A stretch of 64,000 nt of DNA from Streptomyces sp. (lineage in GTDB: Bacteria; Actinomycetota; Actinomycetes; Streptomycetales; Streptomycetaceae), in contig NZ_JAEKKT010000134.1 of the NCBI RefSeq assembly GCF_019510245.1, positions 62,001 through 126,000 on the forward strand, written 5' to 3'. Under the pieces are notes generated by a model, which did no database searches, was not told where the DNA came from, and saw nothing but the letters and a program-made list of their open reading frames with translations. The translations under genes were made by a program, and so were the position numbers. Positions 34,078 to 43,848 of this stretch are shown here, one piece after another. How positions within the stretch are numbered: position 1 is the stretch's first letter; every line of letters begins with the position of its first letter.

Positions 34078-35915
34078 TCCTCCCGCTCGTGCCCGTGCCG
34101 GTCGCGGTCGGACACGGGCCGGACGCTTCCGCCCCCGGCCCCTGCCTGCGGCCGGCTGCACCGGCGCGTGTCGTCCACGCGCTCCGTGTACCCGCGGGCG
34201 TCCAGGTACTCCAGCAGCGGTACGGCCACCCGGCGGGTGGTGTCCAGGGCCCGCCGGGCCTCGCTCAGCGTGAACGGCTGCGGGAGCCGTTCGAGTACGG
34301 CGGCCGCTCGTGCGTCCGCGCCGGGCGACAGCACGATCCCGTCGGCGATCCGCAGCAGCGCCCCGGCCGCCTCCGCGGCGGCCACCGCCTTGCGGGTGAG
34401 ACCCAGCTCGGCGAGCCGGCCCGCGTCCGGGGCGCGGAAGGGGGCCTCGGCAAGGTCCCCGCGGACGGCGTCGACGGCCGCCCGGACGGCCGGCGGGAGC
34501 GCCGGACGGAGAGCGCCGGGACCGTGCAACCGGCCTTGGCGAAGAGCGAGCCGGGGAGCGGTGGCGGCGAGCGCGTCGACCAGTGAGCGGTCGGGCAGGC
34601 CCAGCAGACGGCGGGCGGCCTCCGTCGGCAGGCCGGGGTCCAGGAAGTGCTCCGCTGCGTGCCGTGCCACCGCGTCGGCCAGTTGCTCGCCCAGCCGGGC
34701 CCAGTGGCCGGGGTCGGCGACCCAGTCCCCGGCGACGGCCGGCCCGGACGCCGGCACACCCATCGCGAGCAGTTCCGAACGCCGGACCAGCCCGCGCCGG
34801 CGCAGCTCCGCCGCCGCGTCCGGAGCGCCGGTCATGGTCGCGAGCTCGGCCGCCCGGGCCCGTCCGGCCCCCCGCCGGGACAGGCGCGGCGGACGGACGT
34901 CCAGCACGGTCACGGCACAGGGCACGCGTCGGCCACCCGGTTCGCGCAGCACCGCACGGTCGCCGACGCGCAACGGCAGCTCCCGGCTCAGGGCGAGCCG
35001 GGCGGTGTCCTCGCCCAGTGGCCGCACGGTCACCGGGACGGCGGCGGTGCCGATGTGCACGGTGACCGTGCGGGGCAGGTCGGCGACCGGCTCCCCGACG
35101 ACCCGGACGTCCACGACGCCGGTGCGCAGCCAGCGCTCCGGCGTCAGCAGCACCTCACCCCGCCGCAGCCTGTCCGCCCCGCTCCCGTGCACGTTGACGG
35201 CCACCCGCGCCACCCCGGCGACGGCGGAGCGGTCCTCGTGCAGGGACTGCAGCCCACGGATCCGCAGGGACGCCGTGCCGTCGCCCGTCACCAGCCGGTC
35301 CCCGACCCGCAGCGTGCCGGCCCCGAGCGTGCCGGTGACCACCGTGCCGTGACCGCGCACGGTGAACGCCCGGTCCAGCCAGAGCCGTACGTCCGCGTCG
35401 TCCGGCGGCACGGGCAGGGCGGCCGCCAGCCTCCGCAGCTCGGCGCGGAGTTCGCCGAGCCCGGCGCCGGTCACCGAGCTGACCGCGACGGCGGGGACCG
35501 CGCCGAGCGAGGTGGCGGCCATGCGCTCGGCCGCGTCGGCCAGTACCGGTTCCGGGTCGCCCAGGTCGCTGCGGGTCACCGCGAGGACGGCGTGCCGTAC
35601 GCCGAGGGCGTCCAGGATCGCCAGGTGCTCCTCGGACTGGGGCTGCCAGCCCTGGTCGGCGGCCACCACGAACAGCACCGCGGGGACGGGCCCCACCCCG
35701 GCCAGCATGGTCGGCACGAACCTCTCGTGGCCGGGCACGTCCACGAACGCCAGCGGTTCCCCGTCAGGGTCGAGCCGGGTCCACACGAACCCCAGGTCGA
35801 GGGTGAGGCCCCGGCGCCGCTCCTCCTCGAAACGGTCCGGTTCCATTCCGGTCAGCGCGCGGACCAGGGCGGACTTGCCGTGGTCGACATGCCCCGCCGT
35901 GGCCAGCACCCGCAT
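34020..35915 (-). CDS. selB: Selenocysteine-specific elongation factor
   Basis: A 631-aa translation GTPase that brings Sec-tRNA to UGA codons by binding the SECIS hairpin. G1 is GHVDHGKS (8-15), G3 is DVPGHE, G4 is TRSD. EF-Tu-like beta barrels follow, and the C-terminal third holds winged-helix domains for SECIS binding. ATG 35915 is used because the G-domain starts there, 10 nt after selA. The last ~20 residues (GGRESNPPARDPRAPRF) are encoded by the antisense of tRNA-Sec, and the TGA stop is the complement of its anticodon. These residues may be dispensable tail. Confidence 0.93.
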   Translation of the reverse strand: MRVLATAGHVDHGKSALVRALTGMEPDRFEEERRRGLTLDLGFVWTRLDPDGEPLAFVDVPGHERFVPTMLAGVGPVPAVLFVVAADQGWQPQSEEHLAILDALGVRHAVLAVTRSDLGDPEPVLADAAERMAATSLGAVPAVAVSSVTGAGLGELRAELRRLAAALPVPPDDADVRLWLDRAFTVRGHGTVVTGTLGAGTLRVGDRLVTGDGTASLRIRGLQSLHEDRSAVAGVARVAVNVHGSGADRLRRGEVLLTPERWLRTGVVDVRVVGEPVADLPRTVTVHIGTAAVPVTVRPLGEDTARLALSRELPLRVGDRAVLREPGGRRVPCAVTVLDVRPPRLSRRGAGRARAAELATMTGAPDAAAELRRRGLVRRSELLAMGVPASGPAVAGDWVADPGHWARLGEQLADAVARHAAEHFLDPGLPTEAARRLLGLPDRSLVDALAATAPRLALRQGRLHGPGALRPALPPAVRAAVDAVRGDLAEAPFRAPDAGRLAELGLTRKAVAAAEAAGALLRIADGIVLSPGADARAAAVLERLPQPFTLSEARRALDTTRRVAVPLLEYLDARGYTERVDDTRRCSRPQAGAGGGSVRPVSDRDRHGHEREDGGGRESNPPARDPRAPRF

Positions 35916-35925
35916 GTCGCCCGCC

Positions 35926-37302
<1,377 letters not shown>

Positions 37303-37539
37303 GCGGTCCCTGTCTCTCCCGCCCGCCCAGGCCTGTTCGAGCGGGCCCATCGTGTTCCAGTGCCCCCGAACCGGAGAGCCGACACGCCTGGTCGGACGGG
37401 TGAACCGAGAAGACCGTGCCGGTACCCCGATCACGCCGAGATGTGACCTTTATCACCCAATTTGCCCGGATTGTCGGGTACCCGGAACGCGTCCTCGGAA
37501 CAGCCCGAGGAACCCGTCTCGCTTTCGAGGTGAAAGAAA

Positions 37540-38010
37540 ATGACCACATCTCCGAGGCCGTCCATGGAGACGCATCCGGACATCGTGGAGATGCGCATGC
37601 GTCATGAGATGGCCGAGCGTGCGACGAGCACCGCTCAGGGGCAGGCCGTCGGAACGCTGGCGTTCCTCACCGGCATCTACCTGGCGGCCTCCCCGTGGAT
37701 CACCGGCTTCAGCGGCCTGTCCACCCTCGCCGTCACCAACCTGATCGTCGGCATCGCCTACGCCCTGGCGATGAGCGGGGGGTTCGGCCGGGCCTACGAG
37801 CGGACCCACAGCATGGCGTGGTGCGCCTGTCTGCTGGGCGTGTGGACGATCATCTCGCCGTGGGCGGTCGCCGGCCCCGTGAACACGACCAAGACCATCG
37901 TCAACAACGTCGTCACCGGCGTGGTGGCGCTCGTCCTGGCCCTTGCGGCCAGCGCGACCGCCCGCGCGGCGGAGGCCTCGACCCTCAGGCGGGGCATGGC
38001 GGCTCGGTAG
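37540..38010 (+). CDS. SPW-repeat membrane protein
   Basis: A 156-aa protein with four hydrophobic helices arranged as two repeats, each with an SPW motif (AASPWITGF near residue 50, IISPWAVAG near 105). The N-terminal 30 residues are charged and cytoplasmic. GAGGTGAAAG precedes the ATG. SPW proteins are of unknown function. Its location just beyond the selenium genes is not evidence of a shared role. Confidence 0.8.
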   Translation: MTTSPRPSMETHPDIVEMRMRHEMAERATSTAQGQAVGTLAFLTGIYLAASPWITGFSGLSTLAVTNLIVGIAYALAMSGGFGRAYERTHSMAWCACLLGVWTIISPWAVAGPVNTTKTIVNNVVTGVVALVLALAASATARAAEASTLRRGMAAR

Positions 38011-38140
38011 ACCGCCGTCCGCGGGCACCGGACCGGGTGATGGACCGCTCCCGGACGTCCCACCGGGAACGAGGCATGACCCGACCGGTGTCCGGTACTC
38101 CGGGAAGGGCACCCGCCCGTGATCGGAAGGAGGCCCGGAC

Positions 38141-38644
38141 ATGACCGACGAGAACATGGCTGACGACGCCTATCAGCCCGTCGGCGGCAACGAGGAGCAG
38201 GAGGACGCCGCGCCCCTGGACCTTCAGGACGCGCTCGACGAGCGCACCTACGACGACATGCTCGACGAGGGCTACTCGCCTCCGGAGAAACCGCTGGGCG
38301 TGACCCGGACCGGGACGACCGCCCACGAACAGCGCGCGGGCGAGTCCCTCGACGAGCGGCTCGGCCAGGAGGTCCCGGACGTGGCGGCGCCCGAGGGCGA
38401 CGGTGTCGGAGACCTGCCCGGGGGCGAGGGCGAGCCGTACGACGCCGAGACCGGCGACCGCCGCGCCGGCCGCCTGGTGGCGCCGGACGAAGGCGTACGC
38501 TCCGACACCACCAAGGAAGCGGTCGCCGAGGACGCGGGAGTGGACGGCGGCGCGGCGGGCGCGGAGGAGGCCGCGGTCCACGTCCTCCCGGACGAGACCC
38601 TCCCGCCCGGCGACGACGGTGACGGCGACGCCGGCGGCAGGTGA
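38141..38644 (+). CDS. DUF5709-type acidic protein
   Basis: A 167-aa very acidic, low-complexity soluble protein. The segment EEQEDAAPLDLQDALDERTY followed by GYSPPEKPLGVTRTGTTAHE is the DUF5709 signature as I know it. The rest is mostly Asp/Glu/Gly and probably disordered. GGAGG lies 8 nt before the ATG. Function unknown; members of this family are often linked with stress conditions, but nothing here proves that. Confidence 0.75.
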   Translation: MTDENMADDAYQPVGGNEEQEDAAPLDLQDALDERTYDDMLDEGYSPPEKPLGVTRTGTTAHEQRAGESLDERLGQEVPDVAAPEGDGVGDLPGGEGEPYDAETGDRRAGRLVAPDEGVRSDTTKEAVAEDAGVDGGAAGAEEAAVHVLPDETLPPGDDGDGDAGGR

Positions 38645-38758
38645 CCGGCGCCGGACCGTCGGCGGAACCGGCGACGCCGGCCCCTCCCCGGCCTCCGACC
38701 CCACGTCATTCCCTTGCCGGTACCGGTTCGCTCTCAGGCGCCCCATAGGATGGCCCCG

Positions 38759-39166
38759 ATGCGCCACCCCACCGAGCAGCCCGCCCCGCGACCGCCGCAC
38801 CGGCGGTGGCGCGCCCTGCTCGTGCTAGGCCTGCTGGCCGGGCTGTTCGGCATGCACGCGCTGGCACCCGGCGGTCTCATGGGCGTGCACGGCGGGCCCG
38901 AGCAGCCCGTCTCCCGCGCGGCGGTCACGGCCACCGCGTACGACGGCTGCTCCGGCGGCGGCCACTGCGGCGGCGGCCACGCGCACCACGCCGACGCGAC
39001 CTGCGCCTCCGGTGCGGTGAGCGGCGGACGGGCGCTGCCCACGCCGGTCCCCGACCCGGTCCCCGTCCGCCCGGCCGCCTGCCAGGCGGCGTCCCGCCCC
39101 GCCACGGCCCCGGACGGTGCGCGAGCACCCCCCGACCTGGCCGAACTCCAGCTCCTGCGGATCTAG
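38759..39166 (+). CDS. DUF6153-type His/Cys-rich exported protein
   Basis: A 135-aa protein with an N-terminal membrane segment (LLVLGLLAGLFGMHALAPGG) and an outside part with GCSGGGHCGGGHAHHAD, a likely metal-binding stretch. TAGGAT (38746-38751) lies 7 nt before ATG 38759, which suggests a leaderless transcript; an upstream ATG at 38750 overlaps that box. It is directly followed by a DUF305 lipoprotein, a pairing that suggests extracytoplasmic metal, perhaps copper, handling. That role is inference. Confidence 0.65.
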   Translation: MRHPTEQPAPRPPHRRWRALLVLGLLAGLFGMHALAPGGLMGVHGGPEQPVSRAAVTATAYDGCSGGGHCGGGHAHHADATCASGAVSGGRALPTPVPDPVPVRPAACQAASRPATAPDGARAPPDLAELQLLRI

Positions 39167-39249
39167 AGGCACCCGAGCCGGCCGTGCGCGTCCAGCGCAG
39201 CGGCCGTGCTCCCGCGTGCCCGGCTCACACCATTCGCAGGAGTTCCAGC

Positions 39250-39858
39250 ATGACCGTTACGCGTACCCGTGCCGTCCTCGTCGCGCTCACCGCGACCGCC
39301 ACCCTCGCCCTCACCGCGTGCGGCGGCGACGACGGCGCCGACACCGCACACGCGTCCCACTCGGCGGCGGCCTCCGCCACCGCCTCCGCCGGTGCGCACA
39401 ACGCGCAGGACGTGGCCTTCGCGCAGACCATGATCCCGCACCACCAGCAGGCCCTGGAGATGGCCTCCCTCGCCGCCGACCGCGCCTCCTCCGCCCAGGT
39501 GAAGGACCTCGCCGCCCGGATCGAGAAGGCCCAGGACCCGGAGATCAACACCATGACCGGCTGGCTGAAGGCCTGGGGCGAGGACGTGCCCATGGCCGGC
39601 ATGGACCACAGCGGCCACGCCGGCATGGCCGGGATGATGTCCGACAAGGACATGACCATGCTGAAGCAGGCCAAGGGGAAGGACTTCGACACGATGTTCC
39701 TGACCATGATGGTCCAGCACCACCAAGGCGCCGTGGAGATGGCCGGAACCGAGAAGGCCAAGGGCGACTACGGCCCGGCCACCAGCATGGCCGACTCCGT
39801 CGTCACCGCGCAGAACGCCGAGATCAAGGAGATGAACAAGCTCCTCGGCAAGGGCTGA
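39250..39858 (+). CDS. DUF305 lipoprotein
   Basis: A 202-aa exported lipoprotein (lipobox LTAC, Cys24) with a DUF305 ferritin-like four-helix fold. Two characteristic motifs are seen: MIPHHQQALEMA at 61-72 and MMVQHHQGAVEMA at about 153-165. Met/His-rich segments (GMDHSGHAGMAGMMSDKDM) between them could bind metal. AGGAG lies upstream. It lies 83 bp after the DUF6153 gene. A strong hairpin follows. Confidence 0.88.
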   Translation: MTVTRTRAVLVALTATATLALTACGGDDGADTAHASHSAAASATASAGAHNAQDVAFAQTMIPHHQQALEMASLAADRASSAQVKDLAARIEKAQDPEINTMTGWLKAWGEDVPMAGMDHSGHAGMAGMMSDKDMTMLKQAKGKDFDTMFLTMMVQHHQGAVEMAGTEKAKGDYGPATSMADSVVTAQNAEIKEMNKLLGKG

Positions 39859-39868
39859 GCACAGACGG

Positions 39869-39898
39869 CGGCGGCCGCGCCCACCGGCGCGGCCGCCG
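39869..39898. terminator. Bidirectional hairpin terminator
   Basis: A 13-bp perfect stem (39869-39881 with 39886-39898) and a 4-nt loop lie between the convergent DUF305 and ornithine aminotransferase genes. Confidence 0.78.
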
Positions 39899-39903
39899 TC
39901 CGC

Positions 39904-41124
39904 TCAGGCCGCCAGCACCTTCTCCAACGCCCCCAGCGCCGACCGCAGTTCCTCCGCCGTGACGGTCAGCGGCGGCGCCAGCCGGATCGTGGAGCCGTGG
40001 GTGTCCTTGACCAGGACGCCCTCGCGCATCAGGCGCTCGCCGATCTCCCGCCCGGTACCGATCGCCGGGTCCACGTCGACGCCCGCCCACAGCCCGCGCG
40101 AGCGGAAGCCGACCACGCCGTTGCCGACGAGCTCCGTCAGGCCGTCCCGCAGGACCACGCCCAGCTCGGCGGCCCGGCGCTGGAAGTCGCCGCTCTCCAG
40201 CAACTCGACCACCGCCGCGCCGACCGCCGCCGCGAGCGGATTGCCGCCGAACGTCGAGCCGTGCTCGCCGGGGTGCAGCACCCCGAGCACCTCCCGCCGG
40301 GCGACCACCGCCGACACCGGCACGATCCCGCCGCCCAGCGCCTTGCCGAGCAGCAGCACGTCCGGCACCACGTCCTCGTGGTCGACGGCGAGGGTGCGGC
40401 CGGTGCGGCCGAGGCCGGACTGGATCTCGTCGGCGACGAACAGGCAGCCCTTGCGGCGGGTCAGCTCCCGGACCCCGGTCAGGTAGCCGTCGTCGGGGAT
40501 GAGTACCCCCGCCTCGCCCTGGATGGGCTCGATCAGCACGGCCGCCGTGGTCTCGTCGACCGCGGCCTCCAGCGCGGCCAGGTCGTTGTACGGCACGATC
40601 CGGAAACCCGGCGTGAACGGGCCGAAGCCCGCGCGGGCCGTCTCGTCCGTGGAGAAGCTCACGATCGTCGTCGTACGGCCGTGGAAGTTGTCCGCGGCGA
40701 CGACGATCGTGGCCCGGTCGGCCGGGACGCCCTTCACGTCGTACGCCCATTTGCGGGCCACCTTGATGCCGGACTCGACCGCCTCGGCGCCGGTGTTCAT
40801 CGGCAGCACCATGTCCAGGCCGGTCAACTCGGCCAGCCGCTCGGCGAATTCGGCGAGCCGGTCGTTGTGGAAGGCGCGCGAGGTGAGGGTGAGACGGTCC
40901 AGCTGGCGGTGCGCGGCCTCGATCAGCGCCGGGTGGCGGTGGCCGAAGTTGAGAGCCGAGTAGCCGGCCAGCATGTCGAGGTACCGGCGGCCCTCGACGT
41001 CCTCCACCCAGGTGCCCTCGGCGCGGGCGACGACGACGGGCAGCGGGTGGTAGTTGTGCGCGAGGACCGGGCCCTCCGCCTCGATCAGCTCGGCGGAGGT
41101 GCGTGCGCGTGCGGGTGCGGTCAT
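39904..41124 (-). CDS. rocD: Ornithine aminotransferase
   Basis: A 406-aa class-III PLP aminotransferase that converts ornithine and 2-oxoglutarate to glutamate semialdehyde and glutamate. Motifs are AEGTWVEDVEGRRYLDMLAG, NTGAEAVESGIKVARKWAYD, ADEIQSGLGRTG (Asp232) and the PLP lysine Lys261 in LLLGKALGGG. AGGAGA precedes ATG 41124. It lies about 30 bp downstream of ddaH, with an Lrp regulator beyond, so it forms an arginine/ornithine catabolic operon. Confidence 0.93.
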   Translation of the reverse strand: MTAPARARTSAELIEAEGPVLAHNYHPLPVVVARAEGTWVEDVEGRRYLDMLAGYSALNFGHRHPALIEAAHRQLDRLTLTSRAFHNDRLAEFAERLAELTGLDMVLPMNTGAEAVESGIKVARKWAYDVKGVPADRATIVVAADNFHGRTTTIVSFSTDETARAGFGPFTPGFRIVPYNDLAALEAAVDETTAAVLIEPIQGEAGVLIPDDGYLTGVRELTRRKGCLFVADEIQSGLGRTGRTLAVDHEDVVPDVLLLGKALGGGIVPVSAVVARREVLGVLHPGEHGSTFGGNPLAAAVGAAVVELLESGDFQRRAAELGVVLRDGLTELVGNGVVGFRSRGLWAGVDVDPAIGTGREIGERLMREGVLVKDTHGSTIRLAPPLTVTAEELRSALGALEKVLAA

Positions 41125-41153
41125 CAGGGGGATCTCCTGGTCCTCGGCGGATG

Positions 41154-41963
41154 TCAGCGGATTTCCTGGGTGCAGCACTTGATGCCGCCGCCTGCCTTGT
41201 GGAACTCCGACAGGTCGACGGGGACGGGCTCGTAGCCCTGGTCGGCGAGCCGGGCGGCGAGCGCCTCGGCCTGCGGCGCGATGAAGACGTGGCGGCCGTC
41301 GGACACCGAGTTCAGGCCCCACGCGAGCGCGTCGTCGCGGGTGGCCAGGACCGCCTCCGGGAACAGCCGGTGGAGCACCTCGCGGCTGCCGGGGGAGAAG
41401 GCCTCGGGGTAGTAGACGATGTTGTCCTCGTCGAGGACGAACAGCGCGGTGTCCAGGTGGTAGAAGTAAGGGTCCACCAGGGTCAGGCTGATCACCGGGT
41501 GCCCGAAGAACTCCTGGGCCTCGCGATGCGCCTCGCGGGTGGTGCGGAACCCGGTGCCGGCGAGCAGGTAGCGGCCCGTCCAGACCAGGTCGCCCTCGCC
41601 CTCGACCACCGAGCCAGGGCGGTACACGTCGTAGCCGGCGGTCTTGAACCAGAGGTCGTAGTGGGAGGACTCGGGGCGCCGCTCGGGCGCGTGGAAGAGC
41701 GAGCCGAAGACGCGGCCGCCGACGACGACCGCCGAGTTCGCGGCGAACACCATGTCGGGCAGGCCGGGGACCGGCTCCAGCCGGTCGATGCTGTGGCCAT
41801 GGGTGCGGTAGGCGCTGATCAGCGCGGTCCACTGCTCCTGGGCCAGGTCGACGTCGACCCTGGTGTCGGGGTTCATCCAGGGATTGATCGCGTACTGCAC
41901 GGCGAAATGTCTGGGTTCGCAGACAAGGAAGCGCCTGAGGCGCGGCACACGGCTCTCGGACAC
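41154..41963 (-). CDS. ddaH: Dimethylargininase (DDAH)-type hydrolase
   Basis: A 269-aa guanidino-modifying enzyme hydrolysing N-methylated arginines to citrulline. Typical segments are LVCEPRHFAVQYAINPWMNP, PGLPDMVFAANSAVV, SDGRHVFIAP (catalytic His) and the nucleophilic Cys263 in GGGIKCCTQEIR. GTG 41963 is chosen because GGAGGAA lies upstream and homologues begin there; a longer frame upstream lacks a ribosome-binding site. Operon partner of rocD. Confidence 0.88.
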   Translation of the reverse strand: MSESRVPRLRRFLVCEPRHFAVQYAINPWMNPDTRVDVDLAQEQWTALISAYRTHGHSIDRLEPVPGLPDMVFAANSAVVVGGRVFGSLFHAPERRPESSHYDLWFKTAGYDVYRPGSVVEGEGDLVWTGRYLLAGTGFRTTREAHREAQEFFGHPVISLTLVDPYFYHLDTALFVLDEDNIVYYPEAFSPGSREVLHRLFPEAVLATRDDALAWGLNSVSDGRHVFIAPQAEALAARLADQGYEPVPVDLSEFHKAGGGIKCCTQEIR

Positions 41964-42108
41964 AGAGGGGTTCCTCCGCTTTCCCGCGGTGTCGACTGGG
42001 GGTTGACACCAAGGTAGAAAGCGTCGGATACGGACGACAAGCAACAGATGTTGCGCGCCTGCGCAGGAACGCTGCGTCTCCGGTCATACAAACGCAGCAT
42101 CGGTGCGT

Positions 42109-42594
42109 TTACTCCGGAACGGGGTGCGTGGCCCCGGCCTCCGGGCTCTCCGGCAGCAGATGCGACAGCACCATCACACTGATCGTCTTCCGGATGAACG
42201 GCTCGACCCGGATCCGTTCCAGTACCTCCTCGAAGTGGTCCACGTCCCGGGCCCGCACGTGCAGCAGCGCGTCCGCGCCGCCGGTCACCGTCATGGCCGC
42301 GGTGATCTCCGGATGGTTGCGCACCACCTCCGCGAGCCGCCGGGGCGGGGCCGCGCCCTCGCAGTACACCTCGACGTACGCCTCCGTGCGCCAGCCGAGG
42401 GTCGCCGGGGTGACGGTGGCCGTGAACCCGGTGATCACGCCGGTCTCGCGCAGCCGGTCGACCCGGCGCTTCACGGCCGTCGCGGAGAGCCCGACGGCCG
42501 CGCCGATCTCGGCGAAACTGGTCCGCGCGTTCGCCATCAGCGCGGTGGTGATCTTCCGGTCGAGATCGTCGAAGGGGGCGGTGCCGCTGTTCAT
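42109..42594 (-). CDS. Lrp/AsnC-family regulator
   Basis: A 161-aa regulator with an N-terminal AsnC-type HTH (RTSFAEIGAAVGLSATAVKR, residues 25-44) and a C-terminal RAM ligand-binding domain (EAYVEVYCEGAAPPRRLAEV). TACAGT sits 6 nt before the ATG, suggesting a leaderless mRNA. It lies upstream of ddaH-rocD on the same strand with a 145-bp gap and probably senses an amino acid such as arginine or ornithine to control them. Confidence 0.88.
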   Translation of the reverse strand: MNSGTAPFDDLDRKITTALMANARTSFAEIGAAVGLSATAVKRRVDRLRETGVITGFTATVTPATLGWRTEAYVEVYCEGAAPPRRLAEVVRNHPEITAAMTVTGGADALLHVRARDVDHFEEVLERIRVEPFIRKTISVMVLSHLLPESPEAGATHPVPE

Positions 42595-42705
42595 GCCCGC
42601 ACTGTAACCACGGGCGAAGACACTTCGGGGACACCACGTCATCCGGCGCGGACGTCCACGTCCGGTACATGTCCAGCGCCGCGTTCCGCCGCCTACACTC
42701 CGTTC

Positions 42706-43455
42706 ATGCTGCGCGCCCTCGCCGTCGACGACGAACTCCCCTCGCTGGAGGAGCTGCTCTACTTGCTCAACGCCGATCCGCGCATCGGCAGCGTCGAGGG
42801 CGCCGGGGACGCCACCGAGGCGCTGCGCCGCATCACCCGCGCCCTGGAGTCCGGCCCCGAGGGCCCCGAGGCCATCGACGTCGTCTTCCTCGACGTCCAG
42901 ATGCCCGGCCTGGACGGCCTGGACCTGGCCCGGCTGCTCACCGGCTTCGCCCGGCCCCCGCTGGTCGTCTTCGTCACCGCCCACGAGGACTTCGCGGTAA
43001 GGGCCTTCGACCTCAAGGCGGTCGACTACGTCCTGAAGCCGGTACGCAAGGAACGCCTCGCGGAGGCGGTACGCCGGGCCGCCGAACTGCGCGGCGCCGC
43101 ACCCCGGATACCCGTGCACGAACCCGACCCCGACCACATACCCGTCGAACTCGGCGGCGTGACACGGTTCGTGGCGGTCGACGACATCACACACGTCGAG
43201 GCCCAGGGCGACTACGCCCGCCTGCACACCGAGCGCGGCAGCCACCTGGTCCGCATCCCGCTGTCCACCCTGGAGGACCGCTGGCGCTCCCGCGGCTTCG
43301 TCCGCATCCACCGCCGCCACCTCGTCGCCCTCCGCCACGTCGGCGAACTCCGCCTGGACGCGGGCACGGTGAGCGTCCTGGTCGGCACCGAGGAGCTCCA
43401 GGTCAGCCGGCGGCACGCCCGCGAGCTGCGGGACCTGCTGATGAGGAGGGCCTGA
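42706..43455 (+). CDS. LytTR-family response regulator
   Basis: A 249-aa response regulator. The receiver domain has acidic pocket Asp8/Asp9, phospho-acceptor Asp63 (FLDVQMPG) and Lys111 (VLKPV). A LytTR DNA-binding domain fills residues 140-245 (VDDITHVEAQGDYARLHTER, FVRIHRRHLVAL). TACACT at 42694-42699 lies 6 nt before the ATG, so the mRNA is probably leaderless. It heads an operon with a small membrane protein, an acetate-type symporter and the LytS-like kinase. Confidence 0.9.
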   Translation: MLRALAVDDELPSLEELLYLLNADPRIGSVEGAGDATEALRRITRALESGPEGPEAIDVVFLDVQMPGLDGLDLARLLTGFARPPLVVFVTAHEDFAVRAFDLKAVDYVLKPVRKERLAEAVRRAAELRGAAPRIPVHEPDPDHIPVELGGVTRFVAVDDITHVEAQGDYARLHTERGSHLVRIPLSTLEDRWRSRGFVRIHRRHLVALRHVGELRLDAGTVSVLVGTEELQVSRRHARELRDLLMRRA

Positions 43456-43457
43456 CG

Positions 43458-43826
43458 ATGCCCGCCGACCCCGCCGAGCGCCGGGTCACCGTCACCGGCC
43501 CGCCCCGCCGCAGCCGCCGTACCTCCGGCTACTACCGGCCGCGCACCGAGATCGACGAGCAGACCACTCTCGGCCACACCTACGTGCGCTCCCTCATGCG
43601 CAGCCAACTGCGCGTCGCACTCGTCGTGTTCGCGGTCCTGGCGCTGCTCGTCGGCCCGCTGCCGCTGGTCTTCGCCGCCGCCCCCGAGGTGCGCCGCCTG
43701 GAGTGGCTGGTGCTCGGCTTCTGCCTCTACGCCCCGCTGATCCTGCTCGCCCGCTGGTACGTGCGCCGCGCCGAACGCAACGAGGAGGACTTCGTCCGTC
43801 TCGTCGAGGACCGATGGGACCGATGA
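43458..43826 (+). CDS. Small two-helix membrane protein of symporter operon
   Basis: A 122-aa protein with two hydrophobic helices (VALVVFAVLALLVGPLPLVF and LEWLVLGFCLYAPLILLARW), a basic N-terminal third and an acidic tail. It starts 2 nt after the response regulator stop and precedes the sodium:solute symporter. The layout recalls the DUF485 partner of acetate permease ActP (YjcH), and I infer the same kind of role. Confidence 0.75.
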   Translation: MPADPAERRVTVTGPPRRSRRTSGYYRPRTEIDEQTTLGHTYVRSLMRSQLRVALVVFAVLALLVGPLPLVFAAAPEVRRLEWLVLGFCLYAPLILLARWYVRRAERNEEDFVRLVEDRWDR

Positions 43827-43848
43827 ACTCCAGCCCCGGCCGGACCGG

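Noticed and set aside
39904-42087. One 727-codon frame joining rocD with sequence antisense to or out of frame with ddaH.
   Set aside because: The N-terminal 320 codons are an out-of-frame reading of ddaH. rocD has its own ATG and ribosome-binding site at 41124.
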